Made by a program: the position numbers and the translations under genes. DNA of 64,000 bases, taken from contig JADJPQ010000001.1 of the NCBI GenBank assembly GCA_016713175.1, positions 957,001-1,021,000 on the forward strand, given 5' to 3'. Below, piece by piece: positions 61,635-64,000 of this stretch (its first letter is position 1; every line of letters begins with the position of its first letter). The stretch comes from Planctomycetota bacterium (GTDB lineage Bacteria; Planctomycetota; UBA1135; UBA2386). The notes beneath the pieces were generated by a model. The model did no database searches. It was not told where the DNA came from and saw only the letters and a list, made by a program, of their open reading frames with translations.

Positions 61635-64000
61635 ATGAACCCGCCCGACCCAGCGACTGCTGCCGCCGAGGACGCCTTCACGGCCTGGTTGGAACGGCTC
61701 GAGGCGGGCGAGGACGTGCCGTTCGAATCGATGTGTGCCAGCCATCCCGCGCTGGCGCCGACACTGCGCGCGGCGCATGCGCGCTGGCAGGCGATGACCC
61801 GGGCGTTCGCGGCGCTGAGCCAGGATGAGCGCTCGTCGTCGCTGACCGGCGACGAGGAACGGCAGGTTCGCGAGTGGAAGCAACGGCTCGCGGCGGCGCG
61901 CGACCCGGCGGTGCGCTATGCGCTCGGCGACGAGCTTGCGCGCGGTGCCATGGGCCGCATCGTGCGGGCGCACGACCACGAACTCGACCGCGTCGTGGCC
62001 CTGAAGATCTGCCGCGCCGAACCCGGCGATCTCCGGCAGGAACAGCGCTTCCTGGCCGAGGCCCGCATCGCCGGCAAGCTCGATCACCCGGGCATCGTGC
62101 CAATCCACGAACTCGGCATCGACGGCGCTGGCAGACCGTACTTCGCGATGCGGTTGGTGGACGGTCAGGACCTCGCGCGGATCTTTGCGCTCGCGCGGAA
62201 TCAAGTCGACGGGTGGACCCGCACCCGCGCGTTGTCCGTGCTGCTGCGCGTCTGCGAGGCGATGGCGTTCGCGCACAGCAGGAGCGTCGTGCATCGCGAC
62301 CTGAAGCCCGGCAACGTGATGGTCGGCCGTTTCGGTGAGACCTATGTGATGGACTGGGGGCTCGCGCGGCTGCTCGACGACGCGACGCCACCGACCGACA
62401 CGACCGCTGGCGAGGTGGTCGGCACGCCGGCGTACATGGCGCCCGAACAGGCGCGCGGCGATGGCGCCGCGGTCGATCGCCGGGCCGACGTCTATGCCGT
62501 CGGCGCGATGCTGTACGAACTGCTGAGCGGCCGCATGCCGTACCTCGGGGAGAACGAAGCCCCGACGCCGGACCAGGTGCTTGCCCGCGTGATCGCGGGG
62601 CCCCCGGCGGCACTGCCGACCCGGCGTGACCTGGCCGACGAACTGATCGCGATCTGCGATTGCGCGATGGCGCGCGACCCCGGCGCCCGCTACCCCGACA
62701 TGGCCGCCCTGGCCGAGGATCTGCGCGCGTTCCTGGAAGTGCGGGTCGTGCGCGCCCACGCCGGCGGACCGTGGGCCGAGTTGCGCAAGTGGGTGCAGCG
62801 CAACCGCGGGCTCGCGGCGTCGCTGGTCGCGGCGGTGGTGTTGTTGCTGATCGGGCTGTTCGCCAGCACGCACCTGTGGCGGGTGGCCGAACGCAATCGC
62901 GAACTCGCCAGCAGCACCGCCGTCGAGCTGCAGCAGGAACTCGAGCGCAGCGAGTTCGAACGCGCGCGCATGGCGTTGCGCAGTGACGACGCGCTCCACG
63001 CCGAGGGCCTGTTGTGGCGCCAGTTCGTGGCCGGCAGCCATCCGCGTGCCACGCACTGGGCCCTGCAGGAGCTCTATGCGCGCAATCCTTGCATTGCGGC
63101 GGAACCGGCGCGCGTCCGCAACGGGGAGGCCGTGGCGTTTGCGCGGCAGCATGGTGGCGTGCTGGTGGGCGGCCAGGATGGCCTGTTGCGGACCCTCGAC
63201 GCACTCGATCTGCGGCCGCGCGCCGAACTGGCGCACGCTGGACCACCGGTCCTGGCGCTGACCGTGCAGGACGCGAGTGGCGTGGCGGCGGTCGCCACCG
63301 CCGACGGTGCCCTGACGTTCTGGGAGCTGTCGCCGCCGCGGATCCGCCACCGCGGCGCAGCGCCCACCGGTCCGGTGCACGCGCTCGACAGCGCCGCCGA
63401 TGGGTTCCTCGGCGGCGGCGACGATGGCAGGGTGCACTGGTGGACCGCAGCGGAGTTGCCGCCGCGTCTGCTGCACCGCCACGAGCACGGCATCAAGTCG
63501 GTGCGTATCGATGCGGGCGGACGCTGGCTGGCAAGCGGCGATTCCGAAGGTGGCATCGCGTTGCACGATCGTCGCGATGGCACGGTGCGACGCCTCGTCG
63601 GTGCCCGCAACCAGGTGATGGGCCTGTCGTTCTCGCCGGATGGTCGCCAACTGTGGTCCGGCGGCGCCGATCATCGCCTGCGCGTGTGGGACACGGACAC
63701 CGGGGCCGGCGTTGCCACGTTGCCGAGCCAGAACGCGACCTGCCGCGACCTGCTGCACCTCGACGCCAACACCGTGCTGAGCGGTGGCTGGTGGCGGATC
63801 GACGCCTGGCGCACCGACTCCCGCGAACGCCGCCCGCTGCTGTTCACCGGCGTCTGGACGATGGCCCACGACGCCGCCGCCGATCGCCTGGTCGCCGCAA
63901 ACTCGTCCGGGCTGCGCCTGTTCGACCTGTCGCATCGCGATCGCATCGAAGTTCCCGGTACCGGAGCCGTGATTGCCCAGAGTGGTGACGGCAAGCGGGT
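61635..64000 (+). CDS. Transmembrane Ser/Thr kinase with WD40-like C-terminal part (runs off window)
   Basis: The frame is open for 788 codons from the ATG at 61635 to the window end. Kinase motifs are LARGAMGRI near residue 97, VVALKICR, VHRDLKPGNV near 218, DWG instead of DFG, and GTPAYMAPEQ. A membrane segment (ASLVAAVVLLLIGLF) lies near 395. From about residue 490 the sequence turns into WD40-like units (GGVLVGGQDGLLRTLD, FLGGGDDGRVHWW, SFSPDGRQLWSGGADHRLRVWD). The domain set is common in Planctomycetota. The 3' end is not visible. With the divergent ECF gene it forms a probable signalling pair. Confidence 0.9.
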   Translation, partial: MNPPDPATAAAEDAFTAWLERLEAGEDVPFESMCASHPALAPTLRAAHARWQAMTRAFAALSQDERSSSLTGDEERQVREWKQRLAAARDPAVRYALGDELARGAMGRIVRAHDHELDRVVALKICRAEPGDLRQEQRFLAEARIAGKLDHPGIVPIHELGIDGAGRPYFAMRLVDGQDLARIFALARNQVDGWTRTRALSVLLRVCEAMAFAHSRSVVHRDLKPGNVMVGRFGETYVMDWGLARLLDDATPPTDTTAGEVVGTPAYMAPEQARGDGAAVDRRADVYAVGAMLYELLSGRMPYLGENEAPTPDQVLARVIAGPPAALPTRRDLADELIAICDCAMARDPGARYPDMAALAEDLRAFLEVRVVRAHAGGPWAELRKWVQRNRGLAASLVAAVVLLLIGLFASTHLWRVAERNRELASSTAVELQQELERSEFERARMALRSDDALHAEGLLWRQFVAGSHPRATHWALQELYARNPCIAAEPARVRNGEAVAFARQHGGVLVGGQDGLLRTLDALDLRPRAELAHAGPPVLALTVQDASGVAAVATADGALTFWELSPPRIRHRGAAPTGPVHALDSAADGFLGGGDDGRVHWWTAAELPPRLLHRHEHGIKSVRIDAGGRWLASGDSEGGIALHDRRDGTVRRLVGARNQVMGLSFSPDGRQLWSGGADHRLRVWDTDTGAGVATLPSQNATCRDLLHLDANTVLSGGWWRIDAWRTDSRERRPLLFTGVWTMAHDAAADRLVAANSSGLRLFDLSHRDRIEVPGTGAVIAQSGDGKR

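Overview
The window is very GC-rich. It carries the hallmark proteins of Planctomycetota: a cytochrome-like DUF1549/DUF1553 protein (25.0-28.0 kb) coupled to a Tat-exported DUF1501 protein, two large transmembrane Ser/Thr kinases each beside an ECF-type sigma factor, an Uma2/DUF820 protein, and many large secreted proteins. The lineage call is an inference from gene content; no rRNA or tRNA gene was seen. Coding density is high, and the strong GC bias at third positions produces very long antisense shadow frames.

Layout. 0-7.3 kb: a partial secreted beta-helix-like protein; an AraC/VOC pair fused by what looks like a deletion; a DinB-like protein; serA; a GT-C-like membrane protein; a double discoidin-domain secreted protein; a truncated Rpn-like protein. 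7.3-13.2 kb: one giant helicase (transglutaminase-like fold, DUF4011, SF1 helicase, Vsr-like nuclease, DUF3320), a candidate single-gene defence system. 13.2-24.9 kb: a DUF5329 protein, glyA, speA with a TTG start, an NYN-domain protein, a Cas4-like/DUF2779 protein, small exported proteins, an outer-membrane barrel, Uma2 and a LamG-like protein. 25-30 kb: DUF1549/DUF1553, DUF1501 and SDR genes in tight order. 30-36.5 kb: a trypsin-like protease with four tandem repeats, small proteins, and a class-A beta-lactamase-fold protein with tandem-repeat domains. 36.6-40 kb: kinase plus ECF sigma. 40.1-42.3 kb: gene remnants flanking an AAA/DUF4143 ATPase. 42.3-47.2 kb: two large secreted proteins.

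47.2-57.0 kb looks like an accessory island, with visibly more A/T-ending codons in its non-IS genes. It holds a sigma-like regulator, a small secreted protein with 16 cysteines, a membrane-anchored carboxypeptidase-regulatory-like protein, and a C39-peptidase/DUF1573 fusion, all on the plus strand. A four-gene IS21-family element (about 51048-54584) interrupts the third gene near its 3' end; the lost C-terminal codons can be read on the far side. 57.1-64 kb: a PhoD-like phosphatase, a class-C beta-lactamase-fold protein with the same tandem repeats as the 34-kb protein, an ECF sigma, and a divergent kinase with a WD40-like region that runs off the window.

Two themes stand out. Seven secreted proteins of unrelated function end in a similar C-terminal module, a possible lineage-specific sorting or anchoring domain. 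The 47.5-57 kb operon pairs a dedicated sigma-like gene with a Cys-rich secreted protein and a C39/DUF1573 protein, and I do not recognise it as a described system.
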